Positions 15,824 to 24,426 of a DNA stretch of 36,979 nt are shown here, one piece after another. The DNA comes from Streptomyces luteolus (GTDB lineage: Bacteria > Actinomycetota > Actinomycetes > Streptomycetales > Streptomycetaceae), in contig NZ_JASCIS010000064.1 in NCBI RefSeq assembly GCF_029968015.1, positions 1 through 36,979 of the forward strand, given 5' to 3'. The notes under the pieces are model-generated. The model saw only the letters and a list, made by a program, of their open reading frames with translations. It did not search any database and was not told the DNA's origin. The position numbers and the translations under genes are program-made. Each line of letters starts with the position of its first letter. Position 1 is the first letter of the stretch.

Positions 15824-15985
15824 TACCCGAGATCCGGACGCCGAGCGAACGCCGTTCCGGGTGGGCGTCGGCAAGTTATCGGGGGCTGTCGGACCGATGC
15901 CGGCGGCTTGTCGGCGGGGCCTGGCACCTTTCCGTGAGACGGCCGCCGGAGAGCACTGGGCGGTCCTGATCCCGAGGGAGTCGGC

Positions 15986-17113
15986 ATGCACACGCCCGTC
16001 ACGATCATCGGCGCCGGACTCGGCGGACTCACGCTGGCCCGCGTCCTGCACCTCCACGGAATCCCGGTCGCAGTCTACGAGGCCGAGTCCTCCCCGTCGG
16101 CGCGCACGCAGGGCGGGATGCTCGACATCCATGACTACAACGGGCAGTTCGCCCTCAAGGCGGCCGGACTGATGGACGAGTTCCACGCCATCGTCATCGA
16201 GGGCCGCCAGACACTGCGGCTTGTCGAGCAGGACGGGACCGTTCTGTACGAGATGGCCGAGGACGGCACGGGCGGACGTCCCGAGGTGCAGCGCGGGGAA
16301 CTGCGACGAATCCTGCTCGACTCGCTCCCGGCCGACACCGTCCGGTGGGGGCACCAGGTCACTGACACCCGAGCGCTCGGCGAGGGCCGTCATGAGGTGA
16401 CGTTCGCCGACGGCGGCACCGTCGTCGCCAGCCTGCTGGTCGGCGCGGACGGCGCCTGGTCGCGGATCCGGCCGCTGCTCTCCGACGCCACACCCGCGTA
16501 CGCCGGGACGTCGTTCGTCGAGACCTACCTGTACGACGCCGACACCCGGCACACCCGGACGGCGAAGGTGGTTGGAGGCGGGTCGGTGATCGCGCCCTCG
16601 CCGGGCAAGGAGATCTTCGCTCACCGGGAAAGCGGTGACACGCTGCACGCCTACGTGGCATTGTCCAGGCCGCAGGACTGGTTCGCCGCCATCGACTTCA
16701 CCGATGCCTCCACCGCGGCCACGCGGATTGCGCAGGAGTTCGACGGCTGGGCACCGGAGCTCACCGCGCTGATCACGCACGCCGATATCACGCCTGTTCT
16801 GCGCCCCCACTTCGCCTTGCCGACCGAGCACCGGTGGGACCGAGGGCCGGGGGTGACGCTACTCGGCGACGCCGCCCACCTCGCGGCCCCAAACGGTGAA
16901 GGCGCCAACCTGGCCATGCTCGACGGCGCCGAACTCGGCGAGGCCCTCGCCGCGAATCCCGACGACATCGAGGCCGCGCTCACCGAGTACGATCAGGCCC
17001 TTTTCGCCCGCAGCGCCGAGGCAGTCACTTTTGACGGCACGGAGGTCCACGGAATCGACTCCGAAAACAACACAGCCCAGGCCATGCTCAAGATGATCAC
17101 CGAGCAGAGGTGA
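15986..17113 (+). CDS. FAD-dependent monooxygenase, TetX-like
   Basis: A 375-residue flavoprotein hydroxylase of the PHBH class. The Rossmann motif is IIGAGLGGLTLARVL (7-21), with VYEAESSPSARTQGGMLDIH (30-49), LVGADGAWSRIRPLL (about 151-165) and the FAD ribityl-binding LLGDAAHLAAPNGEGANLAM (about 292-311). The GGMLD(I/L)H...GQ...K.AGL stretch and the length close to 380-390 resemble Tet(X) tetracycline-inactivating enzymes and their many actinobacterial relatives. Relatives also hydroxylate aromatic compounds or rifamycin, so the substrate is open. The start is ATG 15986, with GAGGGA 6 nt upstream. Confidence 0.9.
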   Translation: MHTPVTIIGAGLGGLTLARVLHLHGIPVAVYEAESSPSARTQGGMLDIHDYNGQFALKAAGLMDEFHAIVIEGRQTLRLVEQDGTVLYEMAEDGTGGRPEVQRGELRRILLDSLPADTVRWGHQVTDTRALGEGRHEVTFADGGTVVASLLVGADGAWSRIRPLLSDATPAYAGTSFVETYLYDADTRHTRTAKVVGGGSVIAPSPGKEIFAHRESGDTLHAYVALSRPQDWFAAIDFTDASTAATRIAQEFDGWAPELTALITHADITPVLRPHFALPTEHRWDRGPGVTLLGDAAHLAAPNGEGANLAMLDGAELGEALAANPDDIEAALTEYDQALFARSAEAVTFDGTEVHGIDSENNTAQAMLKMITEQR

Positions 17114-17477
17114 GTGACAGGCCACCCCTGAGCCCGAAATCGCCGAGCCCCGAAATGATCGCCCGGCCAAGTCCTAGCCGAAGTCGACGGCCGCCAGCAT
17201 CGGGGCGGCGACGGCCAGGGCGTACTGCACCTTGCGGGTCGCATACGCGCTGATACAGCGTGGCAACGTGTGCAGCACGTAGGGGCACCGGGCATCGTAC
17301 TTTCAGTCAATGTCCACTGTGGCCATAAGGATGAAGTCTGAGCGCGTCGCGTTTCCTGGATTGGTAAATTTCAGTCGGCCCGAAGGGGAACGGGGAACGG
17401 GGGGAACGGTCCGAGTGATTACCACTGAGACGCCCCTTTGTGGTGAATTCCTTAGGGGTGCCTGAAAGGGAGACAAC
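17114..17477. other. 364-bp gap with a possible minus-strand gene tail
   Basis: At 17174-17300 the minus strand reads about 42 codons resembling a real protein C-terminus (for example PRCISAYATRKVQYALAVA, then a TAG at 17174-17176), cut off by a stop just upstream. I do not recognise the family. The rest (17303-17477) is less GC-rich than its surroundings and probably holds the promoter of the following small gene. Confidence 0.35.
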
Positions 17478-17672
17478 ATGCGTTCTACTCTGTCTCGGCT
17501 CACTGCGCGTACCGGTGTCGTCGTCGCCGACTCCGACCAGGTGGCCAGTGTCGCCCAGGGCAAGAAGAAGGCGCAGAGGAGGAAGCGGCCGGTCCGGGTC
17601 GTGAGGCAAGGTTGTGAAGTGGCGGCGCGGCGACCACTACTTCGGCGGCCTAGAGCGTTGTCACGGCCGTAA
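17478..17672 (+). CDS. Small basic peptide, 64 aa, unknown
   Basis: ATG 17478 is preceded by AAAGGGAG with 5-6 nt spacing, an unusually good ribosome site for so short a frame. The peptide starts MRSTLSRLTARTGVVVAD, then has a Lys/Arg-rich middle (GKKKAQRRKRPVRVV) and an Arg-rich end. It shows no signal peptide or known motif. A perfect 23-bp hairpin starts 5 nt after the stop, so this looks like a self-contained small transcription unit. Coding potential at the C-terminal end is doubtful, since a frame slip around 17600-17625 would give a less basic ending. An alternative reading is a decayed gene. Confidence 0.45.
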   Translation: MRSTLSRLTARTGVVVADSDQVASVAQGKKKAQRRKRPVRVVRQGCEVAARRPLLRRPRALSRP

Positions 17673-17677
17673 GAGTC

Positions 17678-17730
17678 AGAACAGCCAAGAAACCCGCAGC
17701 GTCAATTGCTGCGGGTTTCTTGGCTGTTCT
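17678..17730. terminator. Perfect 23-bp hairpin, factor-independent terminator candidate
   Basis: Arms 17678-17700 and 17708-17730 are exact reverse complements around a 7-nt loop (GTCAATT). The core is CAGCCAAGAAACCCGCAG and its complement. There is no long U-tract, as is usual in Streptomyces terminators. It lies just after the small peptide gene and would work in either direction. Confidence 0.85.
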
Positions 17731-17907
17731 GGTCCCGGATCCGGATGCTTTTCCTGACGGGTTCGACCGGACACAATTCCGTGGTGAATATGCGATATAA
17801 CCGTTACGCGCTTTACGGGTGCTCTTGATGTCGGCTTCGTAGCTTTGTGGATGTCGCCGCGATGAAGCGGAACAGCCACCGGAAACCATCTCGAAAGGCA
17901 CCCCATC
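17731..17907 (+). promoter_or_regulatory. AT-richer leader, promoter of the secreted-protein pair
   Basis: Positions 17765-17830 are markedly more AT-rich than the surroundings and include GATATAAC (17793-17800), a possible -10 box. The ribosome site of the next gene is AAAGGCA, about 10 nt before its ATG. The assignment is tentative. Confidence 0.35.
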
Positions 17908-18447
17908 ATGCGTAAGTCCCGCGCCCTGCGTACCACCGTCGTCGCCGCGATCGCCACCGTCGGCATCAGTGTCGGAGCTGCTTCCGGGGCCATGGCCGCC
18001 ACCGCCTCCCATGGGGCGGTGCCCACGGCCCTCAGTGTCGAGTCCGTCGCGCAGGCCAAGGCCAAGCCCGCTCCCAAGCCCACCCCGAAGCCGAAGCGGG
18101 TCCTGATCGCCTCGCCCACGCTGGTCGTTGGCACCACGGCGAAGGTCTACCAGCTGAGCACCAATCACTTCCAGGCCGACATCTTCGGCTCCGGGGGCAA
18201 GGTCGGCTCCCTGGACGCCAACGGCAGGGCCGCCTACGGCAACCACAACGGGATGCGCGAGGTGCTGGAGCCCAGCGGCCGGCTCAAGTCCTGGATGGAC
18301 GACGCCGGCAGGGATGCACGGGCGGTACCGGACAACACGGATGACGTGACGCCGGACCAGGGGGACCAGAGGCCCGACGTGCAGCAGCCGGACGCCGCCC
18401 AGGCGCCTGAAGGCAGCGTCGCCCCGGCCCCGCAGCCGGGCGCCTGA
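17908..18447 (+). CDS. Secreted protein with Ala-Lys-Pro-rich and Pro/Gln-rich segments, unknown
   Basis: A 179-residue protein. A Sec signal peptide (MRKSRALRTTVVAAIATVGI... ending SGAMA, cleavage near residue 30) precedes a Lys-Pro-rich stretch (AKPAPKPTPKPKR, about 52-64). A globular part of about 75 residues follows (AKVYQLSTNHFQADIFGSGG, then KVGSLDANGRAAYGNHNG, then an Asp/Trp region). The tail is low-complexity and Asp/Gln/Pro-rich. I recall similar secreted hypothetical proteins in Streptomyces but no function. Extracellular or wall-associated location is inferred. It is followed 29 nt later by a second small secreted protein. Confidence 0.8.
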   Translation: MRKSRALRTTVVAAIATVGISVGAASGAMAATASHGAVPTALSVESVAQAKAKPAPKPTPKPKRVLIASPTLVVGTTAKVYQLSTNHFQADIFGSGGKVGSLDANGRAAYGNHNGMREVLEPSGRLKSWMDDAGRDARAVPDNTDDVTPDQGDQRPDVQQPDAAQAPEGSVAPAPQPGA

Positions 18448-18476
18448 GCACGCAGAGTGGAGGTAAGGAATCGATC

Positions 18477-18752
18477 ATGCCGACCCGCGTGCGCCTGCGG
18501 GCACTGGCGATCGTCATCGCAGCGCTGGCCGCCGTCGCCATGCCGACGGCGGCAGCGTTCACCGACACCGCCGAACTTCACCACCCTCTCGACGCCTCAC
18601 CCACCACACCGCGCGAGCAGATCCAGCCGGCCGCCAACATCGTCGGCGAGATCGCCCGAAAGGGCGCCAAGCGCTCAACAGGCCAGACCCTGGGCATGCT
18701 GCCCCAACCATCTCGGGGCGCGAGCGGGAACCTCACAGTGACAGCCCACTGA
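18477..18752 (+). CDS. Small secreted protein, 91 aa, unknown
   Basis: ATG 18477 follows GGAGGTAAGGA. The N-terminus MPTRVRLRALAIVIAALAAVAM...AAAF is a clear Sec signal peptide (cleavage about 27). The mature part is about 65 residues, polar, without cysteine or a known motif. The 29-nt gap to the preceding secreted-protein gene suggests one transcript. Confidence 0.7.
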   Translation: MPTRVRLRALAIVIAALAAVAMPTAAAFTDTAELHHPLDASPTTPREQIQPAANIVGEIARKGAKRSTGQTLGMLPQPSRGASGNLTVTAH

Positions 18753-19152
18753 GTCCTCGGTCTCAACCGAGCGACGCGAAGTCGATCACATCACCAGGTC
18801 AGCCGTTCGGACGAGCCCTGCGACACGCCCGCGCTCCGCGCTCGGGCGGCCCTGACCTCCTCAAGCATGGGCGCAGACCGGGTTGCTTGCGGCGGTCGCG
18901 GCGGTTGCGGCGGTTGCGGCGGTTGCGGCGGTCGCGGCGCTGAAGGACCACCAGCGATCGTCGACGACGGAAGAAACCCCGACACGAAGAGCACGTCCCG
19001 CTCCTGGTCGGCGCCGGGCTCGGGTGGCACTGGGGGAGCAACGCCGCTCCGGTTCTGCGACGCCCAGGCCGCCCCTGACCTGTCGCTGAAACCGCTGGAG
19101 CACCGCGCAGCCCACGGACGAGCTGCCGGACACCTGCCGGAAGTGGGAGCCG
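18753..19152. other. 400-bp gap with 9-bp tandem repeats, no supported gene
   Basis: Open frames exist on both strands but are low-complexity and unrecognised. A repeat array lies at 18889-18933. The right end carries GGGAG, the ribosome site of the response-regulator remnant. Since a decayed two-component pair follows, this may be decayed flanking sequence. Confidence 0.4.
18889..18933. repeat. 9-bp tandem repeat x5
   Basis: Five consecutive copies of GCGGCGGTY (Y is T in three, C in two). A 9-bp unit fits former coding DNA (Ala-Ala-Val on the plus strand), unlike most of the other arrays in this window, but no intact gene is present. Confidence 0.9.
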
Positions 19153-20110
19153 ATGGCGATCACAGTGGTCATCGCGGACGACCAGGAGATGGTCCGCCAA
19201 GGATTCCGAATGATCCTTGAGGCGACACCCGGCATCGACGTGCTCGCCGACGTCGCAGACGGTGAACAGGCCCTGCACGCCGCCCGCTCCCTCAACCCCG
19301 ACGTCATGCTCCTGGACATCCGCATGCCCGGCATGGACGGGCTGGAAGTCAACCGTCGGCTGCGTCGGACAGAGCCGCAGACGGACACCGACGGGGCCCC
19401 GCCGAAGGTGGTCATCATCACCACGTTCAACGACGAGGAGTGTGTCCGCACCGCGCTTCACGAGGCGTCTCCGGCTTCCTCCTCAAGGACGCCAGTCCCG
19501 CCCTGCTCGTGGAGGCGGTGCGGGCAGCGAATGCCGGTGACTCGCTGATCTCCCCCGCCATCACGGTGCGCCTGCTCGAACAGATGACACATCGGCCGGG
19601 CGCCCTCAAGGCCGCACCCCAGCCGGCCGAACCGCTCACCCCGCGGGAATTGGACGTCGTCCGTCGCCTGGCCCGAGGTCGCACCAACGCGGAGATAGCC
19701 CAAGACCTCTTCCTCTCCGTGTCGACCGTCAAAGCCCACCTCGCCCACATCCAGACCAAACTCGACGTACGCAACCGGCCCCCGGCCTCGAAGCGCGCCT
19801 GCCTGCCGACGTCCGTGCGGGCATCCACCGCATCGTCCGCGAGGCACTGACCAACATCCGCAAACACGCCGCCGATGCCGACCTCGTACGCGTCTGCCTC
19901 CATGAGCAGGTCAACGGAATTGAACTGACGGTGGTCAACGACGGCCACCGTGCCGCAGCCCTTCCCCCTCGCGCACGCGGCGGGGGCTTCGGCCTGGACG
20001 GTATGCGCGAGAGGGCCGCCGCCATGGCCGGCCGCCTGGACGCCGGACCGAGGGACACAGGCGGCTGGCAGGTACGAGCCCGCCTGCCGGTGCGACCGCC
20101 CGGCACCTGA
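19153..20110 (+). pseudogene. Decayed two-component pair: NarL-type response regulator joined to a histidine-kinase C-terminus
   Basis: ATG 19153 (GGGAG upstream) opens a NarL/FixJ receiver: VVIADDQEMVRQGF, then DVMLLDIRMPGMDG with the phospho-acceptor Asp, then VVIITTF. Near 19465 the frame breaks (HEASPAS in place of an expected HE-G-VSGFLLKDASP), consistent with a 1-nt loss in a G run. A second frame carries the receiver end and the LuxR HTH (PLTPRELDVVRRLARGRTN, then VSTVKAHLAHIQTKLDVRNR). After about 19780 a third frame gives LPADVRAGIHRIVREALTN, then FGLDGMRERAAAM, i.e. the HATPase domain of a NarX/DesK-type kinase, ending at TGA 20108-20110. Three frames and the abrupt domain junction mean at least one deletion plus a frameshift. 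No product is expected. Confidence 0.85.
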
Positions 20111-20219
20111 CTCCACGGCACCCCGGCGAGCTGCCGGCGGAACGCGGGCGCAGCAGCACTCGTTCGCGTCGCGGTTCTACGCCGACTCCGGGCTCATGCC
20201 CCTGCCGAAGTAGACCCGG

Positions 20220-20600
20220 TCACGGGCTACCGCCGAGGATCTCGGCCGCCTTGGTCATCGACCCGCCTGCGTCACCGGTGTTGAGGGTTCCCGCCGGTTC
20301 GAGCAACAGGATCGCGGTCTCCTCGTCTGCCACGGTGCAGTGTTCGACCCCGCGGGGAACTACGAACAGCTCACCGGGTTCCAGTACCACGTCGCCATCC
20401 CTGAGCTGGATGGTGAGCCGTCCGCTGATGACCAGGATCAATTCGTCGGTGTCCTCGTGGGTGTGCCAGACGAACTCCCCCTTCAGTTTGGCCAGTTTGA
20501 CCTCGTAGTCGTTGAGCACAGCCACTGTCTTCTGCGACCACAGCTCGCTGAACTGCGCGAGCCTCTCGGCGAGGTTGACGGGCACAGCTGACTGGGACAT
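20220..20600 (-). CDS. Small cupin-domain protein
   Basis: A 126-residue single-domain cupin. Motif 1 is GEFVWHTHEDTDELILVISG (two His and one Glu metal ligands) and motif 2 is PGELFVVPRGVEHCTV, with the last His. The ligand set is complete, so it can bind a metal. The start ATG at 20598-20600 has GAGGAAGG about 9 nt upstream. Stand-alone cupins of this kind include isomerases, dioxygenases and sensors, so function cannot be fixed. It is divergent from an AraC-family regulator across 110 bp, so the regulator probably controls it. Confidence 0.9.
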   Translation of the reverse strand: MSQSAVPVNLAERLAQFSELWSQKTVAVLNDYEVKLAKLKGEFVWHTHEDTDELILVISGRLTIQLRDGDVVLEPGELFVVPRGVEHCTVADEETAILLLEPAGTLNTGDAGGSMTKAAEILGGSP

Positions 20601-20710
20601 ACGGAATCCTTCCTCGGGCCGGCCGTCGGGAGCGACGACCTCTCAGGCCCTCCAAGCCGGTGTGACGAGCCTGCCGCGCCCCGGCTCCGCCGGTCTTGTA
20701 CGTTCCTGGC

Positions 20711-21529
20711 ATGGCCTCTGACCGCCCCCGCACGTCCATCAGGGCCTGGAGGCCTTCGGTCCCCGGGATCGCCGAGGTCTTCCACGCCCACTTCACCGAC
20801 CACGCGTACCCGGCCCACACCCACGACACGTGGGACCTGATGATCCTCGACGACGGCTCAGTGGACTTCGCGCTCGACCGCCGCCGCCATGGGGCGGCCG
20901 GTGGAGCCGGCGTCCTCCTGCTGCCTCCCGGCGTTCCCCATGACGGTCGGACCGTCACCGCGTCGGGGTTCCGCAAGCGCAACCTCTACCTCGACGCCTC
21001 CGTACTCCCTCACCGTCTGGCAGGCCGAGCAGTGGACACTCCGGTCCTCAACGATGGACTGCTGCGCCGCCGGATCGACCAGCTGCATGCCGCGCTCGTC
21101 CATGCCGGAGACGGTTTCGAGGCTGAGTCCCGCCTGTCGTTCATACGAGAACGGCTCCACGTCCACCTCGCTGCCCTCCACCCCCGCACACCGGGCCGCG
21201 AGGCAAACCGACTCGCCACTGAACTGCGACAACTACTGGACTCCCGTACCCACAAAGGCCTTTCACTGCGCGAGGCAGCGGCCACCCTGCATGCCCACCC
21301 CACCCACCTGATCCGCTGCTTCAAGCAGACATACGGCCTGCCGCCACACGCCTACCTCACCGGCAAGCGCATCGAACACGCCCGTCGACTGTTGCTCGCC
21401 GGCCACCGCCCCGCCGAGGTCGCCGCAACCGTGGGCTTCCACGACCAAGCCCACCTGAACCGACACTTCACACGCCACGTGGGCACCACACCCGCGCGCT
21501 ATCAGCTCAAAACTGATGGCGCTCTCTGA
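20711..21529 (+). CDS. AraC-family transcriptional regulator with cupin-type sensor
   Basis: A 272-residue protein from ATG 20711. A TTG at 20696 is an alternative and neither has a strong ribosome site. The N-terminal AraC-type beta-barrel has AYPAHTHDTWDLMILDDG and LLPPGVPHDGR. The C-terminal HTH_18 domain has KGLSLREAAATLHAHPTHLIRCFKQTYG and VAATVGFHDQAHLNRHFTRHVGTTPARYQ. This is a standard effector-binding activator layout. Divergent orientation to the cupin gene suggests it regulates that gene. Confidence 0.92.
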   Translation: MASDRPRTSIRAWRPSVPGIAEVFHAHFTDHAYPAHTHDTWDLMILDDGSVDFALDRRRHGAAGGAGVLLLPPGVPHDGRTVTASGFRKRNLYLDASVLPHRLAGRAVDTPVLNDGLLRRRIDQLHAALVHAGDGFEAESRLSFIRERLHVHLAALHPRTPGREANRLATELRQLLDSRTHKGLSLREAAATLHAHPTHLIRCFKQTYGLPPHAYLTGKRIEHARRLLLAGHRPAEVAATVGFHDQAHLNRHFTRHVGTTPARYQLKTDGAL

Positions 21530-21632
21530 GATCGGCTCTGCCCGAGTTCCCTGAACCCGAACCCGCAGGTCGGAAGACCAAGCAACCCAAGACCAGCGCC
21601 GCCCGGCCCGAGCAATGCACTGAGGAACACTC

Positions 21633-22169
21633 ATGAACCCCGATGTCGGAACGGATTGGGCCGGATTCGCGCAGGTGGCACCGGACCTTGCCCGGCGAGC
21701 TCGTGCGGCCGCTGAGCGTTGCGGTTTCGTCCTGGTCGGGACGATCCGGCGGGACGGAACACCTCGAATCAGCCCCGTGGAGATTCATTTCGTGCGGCAC
21801 CAGCTGATGCTCGTCATGATCGCCGGATCACACAAGGCCCGTGATCTTGATCGCGACCCCCGTCTGGTTCTGCAGACTCCGGTGACCCATCCCGCCAGCC
21901 CCGAGCCCGAGGCCAAGCTCCGCGGCCACGTCATCGACGTGGACGAAACGCAACGCGAAGCGACCGCCGCGTCGATCGAGGCAGCAAGCGGCTGGCGACC
22001 CCGTAATACGTGGCGCTTCTTCGCCGTGACCCTGAACGCCGCGAACTACATCGAGTGGCAAGAGGACGAAATGACCTTGAGCCACTGGGACAACGTCAAC
22101 GGGCTCCGGCCGGCCGAACGACGCCGACTGGACATGGAGGCCAGTAGATACGTCCCAGTCATTGAGTGA
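21633..22169 (+). CDS. Pyridoxamine 5'-phosphate oxidase-like flavin-binding protein
   Basis: A 178-residue split-barrel protein. The segment GFVLVGTIRRDGTPRISPVE, then LMLVMIAGSHKARDLDRDPRLVLQTPV is the FMN/F420-binding split beta-barrel of the PNPOx-like superfamily (SHKARDL near the phosphate-binding site). The rest fits a PNPOx-like putative oxidoreductase rather than true PdxH. ATG 21633 follows TGAGGAA. Cofactor (FMN or F420) and substrate are open. Confidence 0.85.
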   Translation: MNPDVGTDWAGFAQVAPDLARRARAAAERCGFVLVGTIRRDGTPRISPVEIHFVRHQLMLVMIAGSHKARDLDRDPRLVLQTPVTHPASPEPEAKLRGHVIDVDETQREATAASIEAASGWRPRNTWRFFAVTLNAANYIEWQEDEMTLSHWDNVNGLRPAERRRLDMEASRYVPVIE

Positions 22170-22251
22170 AAGTGAACGAAGCCGCCTGCATCCTGCACAT
22201 GGAAAGGCAGCGGTTCGGGCGGGCGATCTGGCAAATCGGTGATGTGGGTGG

Positions 22252-23400
22252 GTGGTTGTGGCCAGGATGGGAGGTATGAAGCATGAGGGTGTGGGGCCGG
22301 GTGTGCGGCCGGTGACGGTGAGGGTTCCGGTGGAGCCGGTGGAGGCCGCGGTTGAGGCCGATGCGCGCGACGCGGCGGTGCGCGGTGATCGTCTGGCGGT
22401 GAGGGGCCCGTTGTTCGGGGTGGCCGCGCAGGGCGCGGGCGACGGGGCGTGTTGGCGGGTGGTGGTCGAGGTCATGCACGGCTACCCGCAGCAGGCTCGC
22501 GACTCGTTGAACAGCCGGCTCTGGTTCCGGGCGAAGGACGAGGCCAAGAACCGGGTGGAGCGGCGCGCGCTGCTGGACGCGGTCACTCGCCTGGAGACCG
22601 AGCCCGTCGACGACCTCACCGTGCTGGGCACCCGCTATCGCGTCGTAAGGGCTGAGGAGTACATGGCCATGGACGCGCACGGCGGCACCGAGATGCCACG
22701 CGCCACCGACCCGGAGCCGCTCACCCCCGACTGGAGCCGCCGGAGTCGTCACGCGAAGGTCGACGACGGCCTGCTGCTGGACCCGGACGCGCCCTTGTCC
22801 CCCCTCGCGGCCGTGGAACGTCTGTCCCTGCGCACTCTCGCCTACACCGGCGCCAGATTCCCAGCTGATGTGCTGGCCGAATCCGCGCATGCTGTGGAGA
22901 GCCATCCTGATGTCCTGCTGATGCCCGTGGCGTTCCGGATCGTGGAGCGGTCCGGCGACGAGCCCTGGACGCCCGGCGGTGGCCTGATGGCCACGGCCCA
23001 CGATGCGCGTCGGCTCCTGGACTTCGACCTGGTCTGGTGGAGGCCCCGCGAACAGGGACTGATTCCCCAGCACGCGGAGACGATCGACGGAGTCAGCGTC
23101 GATGCGCGCACCCTCCTGGCCGAGAGCACCGATCCCGCGGCGGGCGAACTGGCGGTGTTCGCCGAAGCGGCGGACCGCCTGCGCACCGAACACCTCAACG
23201 AGGTCGTCGTCCAGGGGAGGACCTCCCGGATCTGCCGCGCGCGCCGCCTGCTGCGCTGGGGCCCCGACGGACCGGAAGGCCCACGCCCGTCCGACAGCAG
23301 CGGCGACCACGCACCCGCTGTGCTCCACCCGCGCCTCGACGAGGACGGCACCATCCACTTCGACGAAGAACCCGCGGAGGACGACGACGCCGCCTCGTGA
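22252..23400 (+). CDS. DUF5954 family protein
   Basis: Up to 382 residues. The conserved part begins VTVRVPVEPVEAAVEADARD and continues with RGPLFGVAAQG, SRLWFRAKDEAKNRVERRALL, LETEPVDDLTVLGTRYRVVRAEEY, LAYTGARFPADVL, TAHDARRLLDFDLVWW and RRLLRWGPDGPEGPRPSD. I recognise this pattern from the Streptomyces family DUF5954, whose function is not known. The C-terminus is acidic. The start is uncertain: GTG 22252, ATG 22267 and ATG 22276 are in frame, and the GGAGGT at 22270-22275 is too close to ATG 22276 to serve it. Confidence 0.85.
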   Translation: MVVARMGGMKHEGVGPGVRPVTVRVPVEPVEAAVEADARDAAVRGDRLAVRGPLFGVAAQGAGDGACWRVVVEVMHGYPQQARDSLNSRLWFRAKDEAKNRVERRALLDAVTRLETEPVDDLTVLGTRYRVVRAEEYMAMDAHGGTEMPRATDPEPLTPDWSRRSRHAKVDDGLLLDPDAPLSPLAAVERLSLRTLAYTGARFPADVLAESAHAVESHPDVLLMPVAFRIVERSGDEPWTPGGGLMATAHDARRLLDFDLVWWRPREQGLIPQHAETIDGVSVDARTLLAESTDPAAGELAVFAEAADRLRTEHLNEVVVQGRTSRICRARRLLRWGPDGPEGPRPSDSSGDHAPAVLHPRLDEDGTIHFDEEPAEDDDAAS

Positions 23401-23760
23401 ACTGACCGGGCGTACGCGGGCCCGAACTCACGGCCTCGGCGCTGGTGTTGGACGCGCCTGGAAGAAGGCGTTCGCGAGCCTCAAGCGCAGCAACCAGCAT
23501 GACTCTGGAACGCTGCCACGCTGAGTGAGGATTCACGAGGATTCACGAGGATTCACGAGGATTCACGAGGATTCATGGAGAGGTCGGGTCAGAGCTACGA
23601 GCTTCCGCCGTCTCCCCGGCCGGCGCCGTCACCAGTGCCTTGTTCCCGGATCGCCCCTGTTCAGCCGTTATCGGCGGCGTGATGTGCGACGGATATCGTG
23701 AAGTGCCGCAGACGCGGCAGCGCCGAGCTGCGTCAAGATCGCCGAGCAGGAGAACTACCC
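23401..23760. other. 360-bp gap with tandem decamers, no supported gene
   Basis: It holds the 10-bp repeat array at 23527-23576 and, at its right end, the CAGGAGAA ribosome site for the DUF6518 gene. No open frame has recognisable content. Confidence 0.5.
23527..23576. repeat. 10-bp tandem repeat x5
   Basis: Four perfect copies of GAGGATTCAC plus a fifth ending in T, head to tail. It is noncoding, and a 10-bp period places each copy on the same face of the helix. Confidence 0.97.
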
Positions 23761-24426
23761 TTGGTCACGACCGAGCGTGCGCGCCGCACGACTGTCCGCC
23801 GCTCCATATCGCCCAGGCCATGGCCTCAGTGCGCCCTCGCCCTCGGGGTGGGCCTCGCGGGAGGGGCCCTCACCTCTTTCGGGCAGAGTGCCCTCACGGG
23901 CGGCTGGCACGCCTTGGTCAACTCGGCCTCTCCGTGGGTCACGGTCGCCCTGCTCATCGGTATGGGCATCCCGGGGCGCTGGCGCACGGCCGCTGGAGTC
24001 GGCGTCCTGTCGCAGCTCGGCCTGGTCGTGGGGTACTACGCGACTTCAGAACTTCGTGGCTTCGCGGCCGGCATGTCAGCCGTGGTGATCTGGGTCGTCG
24101 CCGGTGTCGTGGCGGGGCCGGTCTACGGTGCCGCCGGAGCACTGCTGACCGATGAACGACGCCACATCCGATCGATTGCGGCTGGTGTGACGGGCTCGGT
24201 CTGGGTGATGGAGGGGATCCGTTTCCTGTCGCTCGCGACGGACGCGAACTCCAACAGCGGCCCCGGCAAGGCAGCAGGGTGGTGCTACCTCCTCGTAGGC
24301 GTGCTGCTGCCACTCGCCCTCGCCCGCTCGCTCCGTGAGCGTGGCTACGCCCTCCTCACGCTGGCCGCCGCCTCGGGAGCCGCCATCGTGGCAGGCCTCC
24401 TCATCGACATGGCCTTCACCCTCTGA
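23761..24426 (+). CDS. DUF6518-like integral membrane protein
   Basis: A 221-residue protein from TTG 23761, which has AGGAG 9 nt upstream. An in-frame GTG at 23698 would add an implausible charged leader. About six hydrophobic segments are readable, from ALALGVGLAGGALTSFGQSA to AAASGAAIVAGLLIDMAF. The order GGALTSFGQ, LVNSASPWVTVALLIG, QLGLVVGYYA and GPVYGAAGALL fits the DUF6518 family as I recall it. It probably resides in the cytoplasmic membrane. No function is known. Confidence 0.8.
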   Translation: MVTTERARRTTVRRSISPRPWPQCALALGVGLAGGALTSFGQSALTGGWHALVNSASPWVTVALLIGMGIPGRWRTAAGVGVLSQLGLVVGYYATSELRGFAAGMSAVVIWVVAGVVAGPVYGAAGALLTDERRHIRSIAAGVTGSVWVMEGIRFLSLATDANSNSGPGKAAGWCYLLVGVLLPLALARSLRERGYALLTLAAASGAAIVAGLLIDMAFTL

